Assembly (NCBI RefSeq): GCF_030532195.1
Contig: NZ_JAUNLP010000006.1
Coordinates: 57,211 to 121,210, forward strand
Origin: Corynebacterium sp.
Lineage (GTDB): Bacteria; Actinomycetota; Actinomycetes; Mycobacteriales; Mycobacteriaceae
Length of the DNA stretch: 64,000 nucleotides
Reading direction: 5' to 3'
The position numbers and the translations under genes were made by a program. The notes under the pieces are model-generated. The model worked only from the letters and a program-made list of their open reading frames with translations, had not been told where the DNA came from and did not search any database. Of the stretch, positions 63,702 to 64,000 are shown one piece after another (position 1 is the first letter of the stretch; each line of letters begins with the position of its first letter).

Positions 63702-64000
63702 CTATGCCTGTCGAGCCATGAACAGGACATCAACCACATCACCCGGTCGCACGTGGAGCACGTCTTCCGGAATGACAATCAGGCTGTTGGCCTCGGACAT
63801 GCCGGCCAGCAGGTGTGCTTGCGCGCCTCCCGAGCCACCGAGCGGCTGCACCATATATTCACCGGTTTCACGGTCACGCATGAGCTGACCGCGGACATAA
63901 CCGCGTCGCTTCTCCGCAGACTCAATCGGGCCAATGGCGCGTGCGGTCACGGCACGACGGCGCGGGTTGCGCTTGCCCAGAGCCAGGCGGATTAGTGGCC
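63702..64000 (-). CDS. glp: MoeA/Glp-type gephyrin-like protein, C-terminal part
   Basis: Partial gene running off the right edge; 98 C-terminal residues are present. PLIRLALGKRNPRRRAVTAR and GYVRGQLMRDRETGEYMV, then GGSGGAQAHLLAGMSEANSL and EDVLHVRPGDVVDVLFM, form domain IV of MoeA. Because it heads a GNAT-GlpR series, this copy is more likely the division protein Glp than a molybdenum-cofactor enzyme; the N-terminal active site is not in view. Confidence 0.85.
   Translation of the reverse strand, partial: PLIRLALGKRNPRRRAVTARAIGPIESAEKRRGYVRGQLMRDRETGEYMVQPLGGSGGAQAHLLAGMSEANSLIVIPEDVLHVRPGDVVDVLFMARQA

Overview
The window reads as a contiguous piece of a Corynebacterium chromosome. The evidence is the actinobacterial gene order glmU-prs-rplY-pth, a 480-residue-class GAPDH, an Rpf2-type resuscitation factor, a PMT protein mannosyltransferase beside rsmI and a BetP-like carrier, a tmRNA tag ending in RDYALAA, and an FMN-riboswitch-controlled PnuX/RibM transporter. 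Base composition is moderately GC-rich with lower-GC intergenic stretches. The species cannot be fixed from the sequence alone; a urease-locus-bearing, skin-type Corynebacterium is the best fit. There is no prophage, transposase, integrase, CRISPR array or obvious island, so most of the window is core genome.

Layout. 1-7.3 kb: the end of glmU, prs, rplY (Ctc), pth, the long GAPDH (reverse), a HAD hydrolase and prfC. 7.2-12.8 kb: a charged coiled-coil protein, the riboflavin transporter ribM behind an FMN riboswitch, a YwiC-like membrane protein, an orphan MinD/ParA ATPase, a 3-hydroxyisobutyryl-CoA hydrolase and a PPK2 kinase. 12.8-19.1 kb: ftsX-ftsE, an inserted HNH endonuclease gene, prfB, and two inositol-phosphatase-family genes, the second being hisN. 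19.0-23.5 kb: a two-module AsnC regulator divergent from an MFS exporter plus amidohydrolase/decarboxylase pair, then two small genes.

23.6-31.9 kb is a metal module. A FecBCD-type ABC importer and an ArsR repressor converge on a complete urease locus (ureABCEFGD), but ureC is interrupted by one in-frame TAA at codon 452 of 570. 32-40.3 kb holds a cutinase-like secreted protein, a GltS-type symporter, an initiator tRNA, the large UPF0182 membrane protein, its PPA1309 neighbour and a secreted SGNH esterase. 40.4-47.2 kb holds an unusual P1B ATPase, ssrA with smpB (trans-translation), an AbgT transporter, an alpha/beta hydrolase and a CDF zinc exporter.

47.2-64 kb carries an ABC-F protein, a NUDIX hydrolase, rsmA, rpf2, tatD and metG on the reverse strand. 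It continues with pabB, a BetP-like osmolyte carrier, rsmI, pmt, a zinc-finger anti-sigma-like membrane protein and DoxX. It ends in the division cluster glp (partial) - GNAT - glpR.

Regulation. Several genes have a -10 hexamer 6-8 nt before the start codon, implying leaderless mRNAs (the HAD gene, ywiC-like gene, ftsE, P1B ATPase, pabB and pmt). Many convergent pairs end with no gap or overlap by 4-20 bp. The most notable observations are the ureC nonsense codon, the ABC-ArsR-urease metal module, a four-copy 9-bp tandem repeat over the ftsE promoter, a cluster of dyad symmetries in the 566-bp gap before the GltS-like gene, and smpB lying away from its usual prfB-ftsEX neighbours. I did not find a clearly new multi-gene system.
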